DNA of 53,124 nucleotides from an uncultured Lachnospiraceae bacterium (GTDB taxonomy: Bacteria; Bacillota; Clostridia; Lachnospirales; Lachnospiraceae): assembly GCA_946491665.1 (NCBI GenBank), contig CAMLYL010000014.1:1-53124 (forward strand), given 5' to 3'. Positions 33,275-41,520 of the stretch are shown piece by piece. Each line of letters opens with the position of its first letter. The stretch's first letter is position 1. A program made the position numbers and the translations under genes. Under the pieces are notes generated by a model, which was not told where the DNA came from, did not search any database, and worked only from the letters and a program-made list of their open reading frames with translations.

Positions 33275-33766
33275 TTGGATAACGCAAATCGTGTTCCGTT
33301 TCATGGAACAAAAGAACAGAAAGCGCAGCTTCTTGCAGTGATTGAAGAGCTTCGGGATACCCAGGGATGCCTGATGCCGATCATGCAGAAGGCGCAGGAC
33401 ATTTATGGATATCTTCCATATGAAGTCCAGAAGATGATTTCCGACGAGCTGGAGGTACCGTTGGAAAAGATCTATGGAGTGGCAACCTTTTACTCTATGT
33501 TTAATCTGTACCCCAAGGGAAAGTACAAAATTTCTGTATGTCTTGGAACAGCATGTTATGTTAAGGGTTCCGGCGATATTTACAGCAAGCTTATGGAGAA
33601 ACTGGGAATCCAGGGCGGACAGTGTACTATGGACGGCAAGTTTTCTCTGGATGCCTGCCGCTGTATCGGCGCCTGCGGGCTTGCTCCGGTTATGATGGTG
33701 AATGATGATGTATACGGACGTCTGACACCGGATGAGATTGACGGAATTCTGGCGAAATATGAATAA
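33275..33766 (+). CDS. hydC: NADH-dependent [FeFe]-hydrogenase subunit C (NuoE-like)
   Basis: Small [2Fe-2S] thioredoxin-fold subunit of the trimeric hydrogenase, 163 aa. TTG 33275 is chosen because GGAGGG lies 6 nt upstream and the predicted promoter lies inside the longer frame beginning at 33194. Cluster ligands: Cys89 and Cys94 (CLGTAC), Cys130 and Cys134 (CIGAC). The IYGVATFYSMFNL segment is the NuoE signature. It relays electrons among HydB clusters. Overlaps the next ATP-binding protein gene by one base. Confidence 0.93.
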   Translation: MDNANRVPFHGTKEQKAQLLAVIEELRDTQGCLMPIMQKAQDIYGYLPYEVQKMISDELEVPLEKIYGVATFYSMFNLYPKGKYKISVCLGTACYVKGSGDIYSKLMEKLGIQGGQCTMDGKFSLDACRCIGACGLAPVMMVNDDVYGRLTPDEIDGILAKYE

Positions 33767-34314
33767 TGCTGCCGGAGATTTCACTTAATATTCTGGATAT
33801 TGCTCAAAATTCAATTTCCGCGAAAGCCTCATTGATTCAGATAAAGGTGGAGACAGATTCTGACCGGAATCTGCTGAATGTTACGATTGCCGATAACGGA
33901 AAAGGAATGACGGAAGAAATGCTCACTGCTGTAACAGATCCGTTTTTCACGACCAGAACCACACGCAGTGTCGGTCTGGGCGTTCCTTTTTTCAAACAGG
34001 CTGCCGAATGCACAGGGGGAAATTTTTCTGTGTCTTCATTCCCGGGCAGCGGGACAACGGTGACTGCGCAGTTTCATACGGATCATATTGACTGCATGCC
34101 GCTGGGAGATGTGAATGCGACTGTTCATGCACTGGTGACGATGAATCCGTCAGTTGATTTTATATACGAGCGCCGGGCAGATGACAGATCTTTTTGCCTG
34201 GATACACGGCAGATGAGAGAGATTCTCGGTGATGTTCCTTTTGATCAGCCTGAGGTTGCGGCATTTATCAGGAGCTATCTGGAAGAAAATGAAACAGAAA
34301 TAATGAAACTATAG
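33766..34314 (+). CDS. GHKL ATP-binding protein of hydrogenase operon
   Basis: 182 aa protein with a histidine-kinase-type ATPase domain but no HisKA dimerisation domain, sensor or membrane segment: N-box NILDIAQNSISA, G1 DNGKGMTEE and G2 RSVGLGVPFFKQAAE. The C-terminal 70 residues carry no motif I know. It is inserted between hydC and the ferredoxin gene with a 1-bp overlap, an arrangement common beside clostridial trimeric hydrogenases. It may phosphorylate a partner or be a regulatory ATPase; a second GHKL protein (32242) faces it. Confidence 0.85.
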   Translation: MLPEISLNILDIAQNSISAKASLIQIKVETDSDRNLLNVTIADNGKGMTEEMLTAVTDPFFTTRTTRSVGLGVPFFKQAAECTGGNFSVSSFPGSGTTVTAQFHTDHIDCMPLGDVNATVHALVTMNPSVDFIYERRADDRSFCLDTRQMREILGDVPFDQPEVAAFIRSYLEENETEIMKL

Positions 34315-34344
34315 AAAAGTGATTGCTGAATTGGAGGAGCCGAA

Positions 34345-34716
34345 ATGAAATCACTGGAAGAATTAAAAGCGATTAGAGATAAGATGAAGGGGCAGATCGG
34401 CATGCGTTCCGAGGATGATGATAACATCCGTGTGGTTGTAGGAATGGCTACCTGCGGGATTGCCAGCGGTGCGCGTCCGGTTCTGAATCTTCTGGTAAAC
34501 GAGGTTCAGGCCAGAAATCTGGAAAACATTACTGTAACACAGACAGGATGCATCGGTTTGTGTCAGTATGAGCCCATTGTTGAGGTTTTTGAGCCGGGCA
34601 GAGAAAAGATTACATATGTAAAAGTAAATGAAGAGAAAGCTCTGGAGATTCTGGAACAGCATCTGATCAAGGGCAACGTGGTTGACAAATACCTGCTTCA
34701 TATGGAAGAGAAATAA
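34345..34716 (+). CDS. (2Fe-2S) ferredoxin-domain protein (thioredoxin-like)
   Basis: 123 aa, thioredoxin-like [2Fe-2S] ferredoxin fold like the HydB N-terminus. Visible Cys: Cys37 (MATCGIASGARP), Cys68 and Cys72 (GCIGLC). The fourth ligand expected from the CxxxxC pattern seen in HydB (Cys9 and Cys14 there) is missing. The cluster may therefore be three-Cys ligated, use another residue or be absent. Sits between the ATPase and hydB, RBS GGAGG; probably an accessory electron carrier of the complex. Confidence 0.85.
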   Translation: MKSLEELKAIRDKMKGQIGMRSEDDDNIRVVVGMATCGIASGARPVLNLLVNEVQARNLENITVTQTGCIGLCQYEPIVEVFEPGREKITYVKVNEEKALEILEQHLIKGNVVDKYLLHMEEK

Positions 34717-34732
34717 GGAGGGAGTGACTGAT

Positions 34733-36526
34733 ATGTATCGAGCACATGTATTAGTCTGCGGTGGTACTGGCTGCACATCCTCTGGAAGCGCCCAGATCAT
34801 TCAGACACTGGAAGATGAGATCAAAAAGAATGGTCTTCAGAATGAGATTTCTGTAGTAAAAACGGGATGCCACGGACTTTGCGCCGAGGGTCCGGTGATG
34901 ATAGTATATCCGGAAGCTGTATTTTATTCTCAGGTAAAGCCGGAGGATGTTCCGGAGATTGTTTCCGAGCACCTCTTAAAAGGGCGTGTTGTGGAGCGTC
35001 TTGTATATCATGAGGCAAAAAAAGATGATGGAACAGTTTCATCATTGAACGAGACTACATTTTATAAAAAGCAGCACAGAATTGCACTCAGAAACTGTGG
35101 CGTTATCAATCCGGAAAGTATTGATGAGTATATCGGTACCGGCGGATATGAGGCTCTCGGCAAGGTACTTACTGAGATGTCTCCGGATGAGGTTATTCAG
35201 ACTATTCTGGACAGCGGACTGCGGGGGCGCGGAGGCGCTGGATTCCCTACCGGACTTAAATGGAGATTTGCTTCCGGAAACCGCGGAAATGTTCAGAAAT
35301 ATGTATGCTGTAATGCGGATGAGGGTGATCCGGGAGCATTCATGGATCGTTCCGTTCTTGAGGGAGACCCTCATGTAGTCCTTGAGGCTATGGCTATTGC
35401 AGGTTACGCCATCGGCGCAAATCAGGGATATATTTATGTCCGTGCGGAGTATCCGATTGCTGTGGAACGTCTCCATATTGCCATTGATCAGGCGAGAGAG
35501 TACGGACTGCTTGGAAAAGATATTTTCGGATCCGGATTTGATTTTGATATCGATCTCCGCCTTGGAGCGGGCGCATTCGTCTGCGGCGAGGAGACTGCCC
35601 TGATGACATCCATCGAGGGCAACAGAGGCGAGCCCCGTCCGAGACCGCCGTTCCCGGCAGTAAAAGGTCTGTTTGCATGTCCGACCATTCTGAACAATGT
35701 TGAGACCTGGGCAAACATTCCTCAGATTATTCTGAACGGTCCGGAATGGTTTGCATCCATGGGTACGGAAAAGTCAAAGGGAACCAAGGTGTTCGCGCTC
35801 GGAGGAAAGATCAACAACACCGGTCTTGTGGAGATTCCCATGGGAACCACGCTCCGTACTGTTATTGAAGATATCGGCGGCGGCATCCCGAACGGCAAGA
35901 AGTTTAAGGCAGCTCAGACCGGAGGTCCTTCCGGCGGATGTATTCCGGCGGAGCACATAGATATTCCGATTGATTATGATAATCTGATCAGCATCGGTTC
36001 CATGATGGGTTCCGGCGGTCTGATTGTTATGGATGAGGACACCTGTATGGTGGATATCGCCAAGTTCTTCCTGCAGTTTACCGTGGATGAGTCCTGCGGA
36101 AAATGTACCCCCTGCCGTGTTGGTACGAAGCGTCTTCTGGAGATTCTGGAGAAGATTACAGAGGGCAGAGGAACACTGGAAGATCTTGATAAGCTGGAAG
36201 AGCTGTGCTACTACATTAAGGAAAATGCTCAGTGCGGTCTGGGACAGACAGCGCCCAACCCGGTATTATCTACTCTGCGTTATTTCCGTGATGAATATGA
36301 GGAGCATGTTGTAAACAAGAGATGTCCGGCCGGCGTATGTAAGAAGCTGATTACCTTCAAGATCGATCCGATCAAATGTAAGGGATGTACTCTTTGTGCA
36401 CGGAACTGTCCTGCGGATGCCATTGAGGGCGCCATCAAGACAGCTCATTATATTGACAATGACAAGTGCGTGAAGTGCGGAACCTGTATCGAGAAGTGCC
36501 GGTTTGGCGCGATCTACAAAGAGTAA
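34733..36526 (+). CDS. hydB: NADH-dependent [FeFe]-hydrogenase subunit B (NuoF-like)
   Basis: Flavin subunit that exchanges electrons with NADH and, in this enzyme class, is the proposed bifurcation site. 597 aa from ATG 34733 (AAGGAGGGAG upstream). An N-terminal [2Fe-2S] domain (Cys9, 14, 46, 50), then the NuoF core with GLRGRGGAGFPTGLKW (FMN/NADH), CNADEGDPGAFMDR, the NADH_4Fe-4S motif CGKCTPCRVG with a later Cys in QCGLGQTAPN, and two C-terminal [4Fe-4S] clusters CKGCTLCARNCP and CVKCGTCIEKC. Follows the ferredoxin gene by 16 bp and precedes hydA by 14 bp. Confidence 0.96.
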   Translation: MYRAHVLVCGGTGCTSSGSAQIIQTLEDEIKKNGLQNEISVVKTGCHGLCAEGPVMIVYPEAVFYSQVKPEDVPEIVSEHLLKGRVVERLVYHEAKKDDGTVSSLNETTFYKKQHRIALRNCGVINPESIDEYIGTGGYEALGKVLTEMSPDEVIQTILDSGLRGRGGAGFPTGLKWRFASGNRGNVQKYVCCNADEGDPGAFMDRSVLEGDPHVVLEAMAIAGYAIGANQGYIYVRAEYPIAVERLHIAIDQAREYGLLGKDIFGSGFDFDIDLRLGAGAFVCGEETALMTSIEGNRGEPRPRPPFPAVKGLFACPTILNNVETWANIPQIILNGPEWFASMGTEKSKGTKVFALGGKINNTGLVEIPMGTTLRTVIEDIGGGIPNGKKFKAAQTGGPSGGCIPAEHIDIPIDYDNLISIGSMMGSGGLIVMDEDTCMVDIAKFFLQFTVDESCGKCTPCRVGTKRLLEILEKITEGRGTLEDLDKLEELCYYIKENAQCGLGQTAPNPVLSTLRYFRDEYEEHVVNKRCPAGVCKKLITFKIDPIKCKGCTLCARNCPADAIEGAIKTAHYIDNDKCVKCGTCIEKCRFGAIYKE

Positions 36527-36540
36527 CGGAGGTATCAATC

Positions 36541-38292
36541 ATGGAATATGTAAATATTAAAATTAATGGTGTCGAGATCTCTGCTCCCGCAGGATCCACC
36601 ATTCTGGAAGCGGCACGTCTGGCGAATATTGAGATACCGACCTTATGCTACCTGAAAGAGATCAATGAGATCGGCGCCTGCAGAATGTGCGTAGTAGAAG
36701 TAAAGGGAGCAAAATCCCTTGTGACAGCCTGTGTATACCCGATTAATGAGGGAATGGAAGTATATACCAATACACCGAAGGTTGTTTCTTCCAGAAAGAA
36801 GACATTGCAGCTTCTTCTTTCAAATCATGACAGAAAATGTCTCTCCTGCGTGAGAAGCGGCAACTGTGAGCTTCAGAAACTCTGCCGTGACTATAAGGTG
36901 GACGACGAGGGATTATATGATGGTGAGCGGATTCAGTATGAACTGGATACATCTGCTGCCCATATGGTCCGCGATAATAACAAGTGTATTCTCTGCAGAC
37001 GCTGCAGCGCTGTCTGTGAGAAGGTTCAGGGAATCGGCGTAATCGGACCGAATGAGCGTGGATTCAGGACATTTATCGGATCTGCATTTGAGATGGGGCT
37101 GGGCGAGACCAGCTGTGTTTCCTGTGGACAGTGTATTGCTGCATGTCCGACCGGCGCTATTTATGAGAAGGATAATACACAGGAAGTATTCGCGGCGATT
37201 GCGGATCCGGATAAGTATGTGGTTGTCCAGACTGCCCCGGCAGTCCGCGCCGGACTCGGCGAGTTTTTCGGCTATCCCATCGGAACCGATGTGGAGGGCA
37301 AGCTGGCGGCTGCGCTCCGGAGACTTGGCTTTGATAAGGTATTTGATACCAATTTTAGTGCAGACCTTACCATCATGGAAGAGGCGAATGAATTCCTTGA
37401 CAGAGTTCAGAATGGCGGAGTACTGCCGATGATTACATCCTGTTCTCCCGGATGGATCAAGTACTGTGAGCATTACTTCCCGGATATGACAGAGAATCTG
37501 TCCAGCTGCAAGTCCCCGCAGCAGATGTTCGGTGCAATTGCGAAGTCCTACTATGCGGAGAAAATGGGAATTGATAAGGAAAAGATGGTTGTTGTCAGCG
37601 TAATGCCCTGTACCGCAAAGAAGTTTGAGATCGGCAGAGATGATGAAGACGGCGCAGGTGTGCCTGATGTGGATTTTGCCATCACTACAAGAGAGCTTGG
37701 AAGAATGATCGAGCGTGCCGGAATCAAGTTTGAGACTCTTCCGGATGAGGAGTTTGATCTGCCGTTAGGCCTTGGAACCGGCGCAGCCGTAATTTTCGGC
37801 GCTACCGGAGGCGTAATGGAGGCAGCCCTTCGTACCGCAGTGGAGAAGCTGACCGGAGAGGAGCTGGCAAGTCTTGATTTCACAGATGTGAGAGGAACGA
37901 AAGGCATCAAGGAAGCCACCTACAATGTGGCAGGCATGGACGTGAAGGTGGCGGTTGCTTCCGGACTGGGAAATGCGAGAGAGCTTCTGAAGAAAGTTCA
38001 GTCCGGCGAGGCAGACTACCACTTTATCGAGATCATGGGATGCCCGGGCGGATGCGTCAACGGAGGCGGACAGCCTCAGCAGCCGGGATATGTACGCAAT
38101 ACTGTGGATATCCGGGCGAAGCGCGCGGAGGTTCTTTACAATATTGACAAGAACAATCCGATCCGTAAGTCTCATGAGAATCCGGCGATCATTGAGCTTT
38201 ATGATACCTATCTGGGTGAACCGGGAAGCCACAGAGCTCATGAACTGCTTCATACAACATATGTAAAACGAGTTGTAAATAAGGATCTGTAA
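36541..38292 (+). CDS. hydA: NADH-dependent [FeFe]-hydrogenase catalytic subunit A
   Basis: Catalytic subunit of the trimeric, probably electron-bifurcating hydrogenase (H2 with NAD+ and ferredoxin). 583 aa from ATG 36541. N-terminal [2Fe-2S] (Cys36, 47, 50, 64), His-Cys3 cluster (His96, Cys100, 103, 109), two [4Fe-4S] clusters (CILCRRCSAVC, CVSCGQCIAAC), H-cluster motifs TSCSPGW (299-305), MPCTAKKFE and EIMGCPGGCVNGGGQP. The second Cys of TSCC is Ser here, unlike the paralogue at 11815. Terminates at a strong hairpin after 38292. Confidence 0.96.
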   Translation: MEYVNIKINGVEISAPAGSTILEAARLANIEIPTLCYLKEINEIGACRMCVVEVKGAKSLVTACVYPINEGMEVYTNTPKVVSSRKKTLQLLLSNHDRKCLSCVRSGNCELQKLCRDYKVDDEGLYDGERIQYELDTSAAHMVRDNNKCILCRRCSAVCEKVQGIGVIGPNERGFRTFIGSAFEMGLGETSCVSCGQCIAACPTGAIYEKDNTQEVFAAIADPDKYVVVQTAPAVRAGLGEFFGYPIGTDVEGKLAAALRRLGFDKVFDTNFSADLTIMEEANEFLDRVQNGGVLPMITSCSPGWIKYCEHYFPDMTENLSSCKSPQQMFGAIAKSYYAEKMGIDKEKMVVVSVMPCTAKKFEIGRDDEDGAGVPDVDFAITTRELGRMIERAGIKFETLPDEEFDLPLGLGTGAAVIFGATGGVMEAALRTAVEKLTGEELASLDFTDVRGTKGIKEATYNVAGMDVKVAVASGLGNARELLKKVQSGEADYHFIEIMGCPGGCVNGGGQPQQPGYVRNTVDIRAKRAEVLYNIDKNNPIRKSHENPAIIELYDTYLGEPGSHRAHELLHTTYVKRVVNKDL

Positions 38293-38301
38293 AATAATTT
38301 G

Positions 38302-38329
38302 AAAAAGACCGCATACAGCGGTCTTTTTC
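38302..38329 (+). terminator. Intrinsic terminator after hydCBA
   Basis: AAAAAGACCGC (38302-38312) pairs with GCGGTCTTTTT (38318-38328), loop of 5 nt; the T-run is within the right arm. It separates hydA from hydS. Confidence 0.85.
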
Positions 38330-38331
38330 TG

Positions 38332-38360
38332 TTGAATAACCGGGCAAAAGATTTTAAAAT
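38332..38360 (+). promoter_or_regulatory. Predicted sigma-A promoter of hydS-spoIIE-like genes
   Basis: TTGAAT (38332-38337), a 17-bp spacer and TAAAAT (38355-38360), immediately after the hydA terminator and 31 bp before the hydS start. Confidence 0.6.
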
Positions 38361-38391
38361 AGATGTATAAATGTTTGGGAGGATACAGTCT

Positions 38392-40104
38392 ATGAATGTA
38401 ATTAATTTTAGAGATGCCAACTGTGCGCACTGCTATAAATGTCTGCGGAACTGTGATGTGAAAGCAATCCGGATCAAAAACGGACAGGCGCAGATTGTGC
38501 AGGATATGTGTATTTACTGCGGACACTGTATGGAGATCTGTCCCCAGAAGGCCAAGACCTTTGACAGTGATCTGGAATATGTAAAGCATATGCTGAAACA
38601 CAGGGAAAAACTGGTGGTTTCTCTGGATCCGTCCTACAGCGGTCTTCTGAATCTGAATCAGCCGAAAAAAATCGTGGATGCATTGTATAAACTGGGGTTC
38701 GCGGATGTCCGGGAAACGGCGGAAGGCGCGGCGTTGATTACGGAAGAGTATGCCCGTCTGATCGAAGAGGGAAAGATGGAGAATATTATTACTACCAGCT
38801 GCCCGGCAATTATTTATCTGGTGGAAAAGCATTATCCCATGTTGATTCCCTATCTGGCTCCGGTGATTTCACCTATGATTGCTCATGGGCGGATGATTAA
38901 GGCAAAGATGGGGAAACATACGAAAGTTGTTTTTATCGGTCCCTGCGTGGCGAAAAAAATGGAAGCGGAAGCGGATCGCAGCACTCTGGGGGCAGTAGAT
39001 GCAGTAATTGAGTTTAATGAGCTGGAGCAGTGGCTGGCAGAGGAAGACATTGATGTCAATCGCTGTGAGGAGCGCGAATTCAGCAATCCGGATCCCCAGG
39101 TAAATCAGCTTTATCCGGTTCCAACCGGCATTATGAGAGCAGTCAGCGCTTACTGCAATACCGGGAAATACAAGATGATGACAGTGAGTTCTGTCAAAAG
39201 TTCACGAGAACTGCTTCACAGTATGAAGCGCGGTTATCTGAAAAATTGTTTTGTAGAACTGAACCTCTGCTCCGGAGGCTGCGTAAACGGTCCCGGTGTC
39301 AATAAGCGAAGAGGGTTCCGGTTCAAGGCTGCCATGAATATTGAGGATAATGTCTGCATGGGAGCCGTGCATATGGATAATCCTTTATCACCAAAGCAGA
39401 TGAGCCGCAGCTACACGCCGCAGCAGGTGCTTGATAAAATGCCGAGCGAGGCGGAGATTAAGGAAATTTTAAAAACAATCGGCAAGAGCAACAGCGATAC
39501 GGAGTTCAACTGCGGCGCCTGCGGTTATATGAGCTGCAGGGAGAAGGCGATTGCTATTTATCAGGGAAAGGCTGAGGCTGCTATGTGTCTGATCCGTTCC
39601 TATGAGAATGCCCGGTCTCAGGCTAATGTGGTAATGGAAAATATTCCGAGTATTGTCATGATTGTAGACAAGGATTTTCGGATTCGGGAGTTTAATAAGA
39701 AGGCTGAACAGGTTTTCGGAACAACCAGGAGTGAGGCATTAAAAAGCTATCTGTTTGATTATATAGATACAACAGAGTTTGAGGAGGTTTATCTGACCCA
39801 TGAGCCGAAGATTCATATGAAGAAGAAATGGGACTATTATCAGATGACTGTTCTGGAGACCATTGTCTATGTGGAGAATGCGGACCGGGTTCTGGCTGTG
39901 ATTGAGGATGTAACCTCGGAGGAAAGCCGTGCGGAGAAGCTGATGTTAAAGAAACTGAATTCCATTAAAATGGCTCAGGATGTGATCGATAAGCAGATGA
40001 AGACAGCGCAGGAGATTGCGGGGCTTCTCGGCGAGACAACGGCTGAAACAAAGGCTACGCTGAATGAGCTTCGGGATTATATGCTGCAGGAAGAGGACGC
40101 ATAA
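38392..40104 (+). CDS. hydS: PAS-containing sensory [FeFe]-hydrogenase (HydS-like)
   Basis: Probable H2/redox sensor, cytoplasmic, 570 aa from ATG 38392 (GGGAGG 8 nt upstream). Two ferredoxin clusters (CAHCYKCLRNC 11-21, CIYCGHCMEIC 40-50), an H-cluster domain with TTSCPAI (Cys137), GPCVAKK (Cys185) and ELNLCSGGCVNGPG (Cys293, Cys297), an RnfB-like Fe-S motif CGACGYMSC (374-382), a PAS domain (about 410-520: IPSIVMIVDKDFRIREFN onward) and a C-terminal helix. Relative to HydA, one of the two L1 cysteines, the L2 Met and the L3 Met are replaced, as expected for a sensor rather than a turnover enzyme. The downstream phosphatase gene overlaps by one base. Ruminococcus albus HydS is the known analogue. 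Confidence 0.88.
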   Translation: MNVINFRDANCAHCYKCLRNCDVKAIRIKNGQAQIVQDMCIYCGHCMEICPQKAKTFDSDLEYVKHMLKHREKLVVSLDPSYSGLLNLNQPKKIVDALYKLGFADVRETAEGAALITEEYARLIEEGKMENIITTSCPAIIYLVEKHYPMLIPYLAPVISPMIAHGRMIKAKMGKHTKVVFIGPCVAKKMEAEADRSTLGAVDAVIEFNELEQWLAEEDIDVNRCEEREFSNPDPQVNQLYPVPTGIMRAVSAYCNTGKYKMMTVSSVKSSRELLHSMKRGYLKNCFVELNLCSGGCVNGPGVNKRRGFRFKAAMNIEDNVCMGAVHMDNPLSPKQMSRSYTPQQVLDKMPSEAEIKEILKTIGKSNSDTEFNCGACGYMSCREKAIAIYQGKAEAAMCLIRSYENARSQANVVMENIPSIVMIVDKDFRIREFNKKAEQVFGTTRSEALKSYLFDYIDTTEFEEVYLTHEPKIHMKKKWDYYQMTVLETIVYVENADRVLAVIEDVTSEESRAEKLMLKKLNSIKMAQDVIDKQMKTAQEIAGLLGETTAETKATLNELRDYMLQEEDA

Positions 40105-41279
40105 TGAAAAATATTACAATCGACATGGCATATAAAAGCCTGAACCACATCGGCGAGGAGCTGTGCGGCGACAAGGTGGAAATTGTAAATAACGACGACA
40201 GCAGGATTCTGATTCTGGCGGACGGCATGGGAAGCGGGATCCGTGCCAATATTCTGGCAACTCTTACCTCAAAGATTATCGCAACCCTGCTGAAGCATAA
40301 CACTTCGATTGACGAGGTTGTTTCAACGATAGCGAAAACACTTCCCGTCTCCTCCGTGAATGGCGCTGCTTATGCCACATTCAGCGTGATCCAGGCTTTT
40401 TATGACGGAAGGATTTATGTGGTAGAATATGATAATCCGGAATGTATTCTGATCCGGGACGGGAAAGTGCAGAAGCTGCCTTTCCGGATCCGCGAGATTG
40501 AGGGAAAGAAGATCAGGGAGTGTGAGTTTATTTCACAGCTTGGAGATTCTCTGGCAATTGTGAGTGACGGCTGTCTGTACTGCGGTACCGGGGAAATTAT
40601 GAACTACAGCTGGGACTGGAAAGCGTTGTCCAACTGTGCTCAGATTGCCGCTCAGAAAAGTCAGAATGCCCAGCAGATGGCGGATCACATCAATGCCAAC
40701 TGCGCGGAGCTTTATGGGAATATCCCCACGGATGACACCACAGTGGCGGTAGCCCGCGTGATGGAGGAAAAGATAATCAGTATTCTTACCGGACCGCCGG
40801 CGGATAAGGCAGACGATTATAAGATGGTGGAAGCTTTTATGGAGCATGACGGTATTAAGATTGTCTGCGGTGGAAGCACCAGTCACATGGTAGCCCGCGT
40901 GCTGAATGAACGTCTGGTTCCTGTGGACGACCGGCTGGATCCGGAGATTCCTCCTACTTCAAAGATCAAGGGGATTGATCTGGTGACGGAAGGAGTACTG
41001 ACTCTCCACAAAGCAGTGGAGTTATTGGAACGATATGCGGATAATGATGTTTCCGAAGATTTCTTTATGGAACTGAGCCGGGATAACGGAGCCACAAGAA
41101 TTGTAATCTATTTTATGGAAGATTGTTCCACAGTGCATCTGTATATCGGAAAAGCCGTGAATATGGATTATACAGATAAGACGCTTCCTTTTGAGATTTC
41201 CGCCCGGCAGAGCCTGACTCAGAGACTGATTGCCGTATTGGAAAAAATGAATAAAAAAGTGTTTGTCCACTATTACTAA
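40104..41279 (+). CDS. SpoIIE/PP2C-type serine phosphatase
   Basis: 391 aa. An N-terminal PP2C/SpoIIE domain (residues about 1-215) with metal-binding motifs LILADGMGSG and PTDDTTVAVARV, plus SDGCLYCG. A further region of about 170 aa (beginning ISILTGPPADKADDYK, with CGGSTSHMVARVLN) follows; I do not recognise a named domain but it looks like a ligand- or partner-binding module. Overlaps hydS by 1 bp, so sensor and phosphatase are probably made in equal amounts. The likely substrate is a phosphoprotein made by the RsbW-like kinase (32242) or the other GHKL protein (33766). Confidence 0.88.
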   Translation: MKNITIDMAYKSLNHIGEELCGDKVEIVNNDDSRILILADGMGSGIRANILATLTSKIIATLLKHNTSIDEVVSTIAKTLPVSSVNGAAYATFSVIQAFYDGRIYVVEYDNPECILIRDGKVQKLPFRIREIEGKKIRECEFISQLGDSLAIVSDGCLYCGTGEIMNYSWDWKALSNCAQIAAQKSQNAQQMADHINANCAELYGNIPTDDTTVAVARVMEEKIISILTGPPADKADDYKMVEAFMEHDGIKIVCGGSTSHMVARVLNERLVPVDDRLDPEIPPTSKIKGIDLVTEGVLTLHKAVELLERYADNDVSEDFFMELSRDNGATRIVIYFMEDCSTVHLYIGKAVNMDYTDKTLPFEISARQSLTQRLIAVLEKMNKKVFVHYY

Positions 41280-41349
41280 AGCAAGCTTTTTTGTTCATAT
41301 TTAACATATTACGATTTTCTTAAATATAAGTCTGAGACCGGCGGAGCGA

Positions 41350-41378
41350 TTGACATTTTAATCCGAAGTGATTACAAT
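41350..41378 (+). promoter_or_regulatory. Predicted strong sigma-A promoter of L,D-transpeptidase gene
   Basis: TTGACA (41350-41355), a 17-bp spacer and TACAAT (41373-41378): near-consensus. The leader to ATG 41521 is about 135 nt, without a convincing riboswitch or ORF. Confidence 0.75.
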
Positions 41379-41520
41379 AGGGCATATTGGTTCAGATGCG
41401 GGGATTTGCATCAGTGCGTTCTGCGGAAGAACCAGCAGGAATCAAAAGAAACATCCGGGAGAATTCCGTCTGCGGGATTATCGGGGCGGCTTTCCCGAAA
41501 TAAAGGTAAGAAGGGTTAAA

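Noticed and set aside
37765-38832. Antisense frame of 355 codons across hydA-hydS
   Set aside because: Spans a terminator and promoter on the other strand and two conserved proteins; no family resemblance.
41368-41520. Upstream GTG start for the L,D-transpeptidase
   Set aside because: It overlaps the -10 of a near-consensus promoter and has no RBS; the family start fits ATG 41521.
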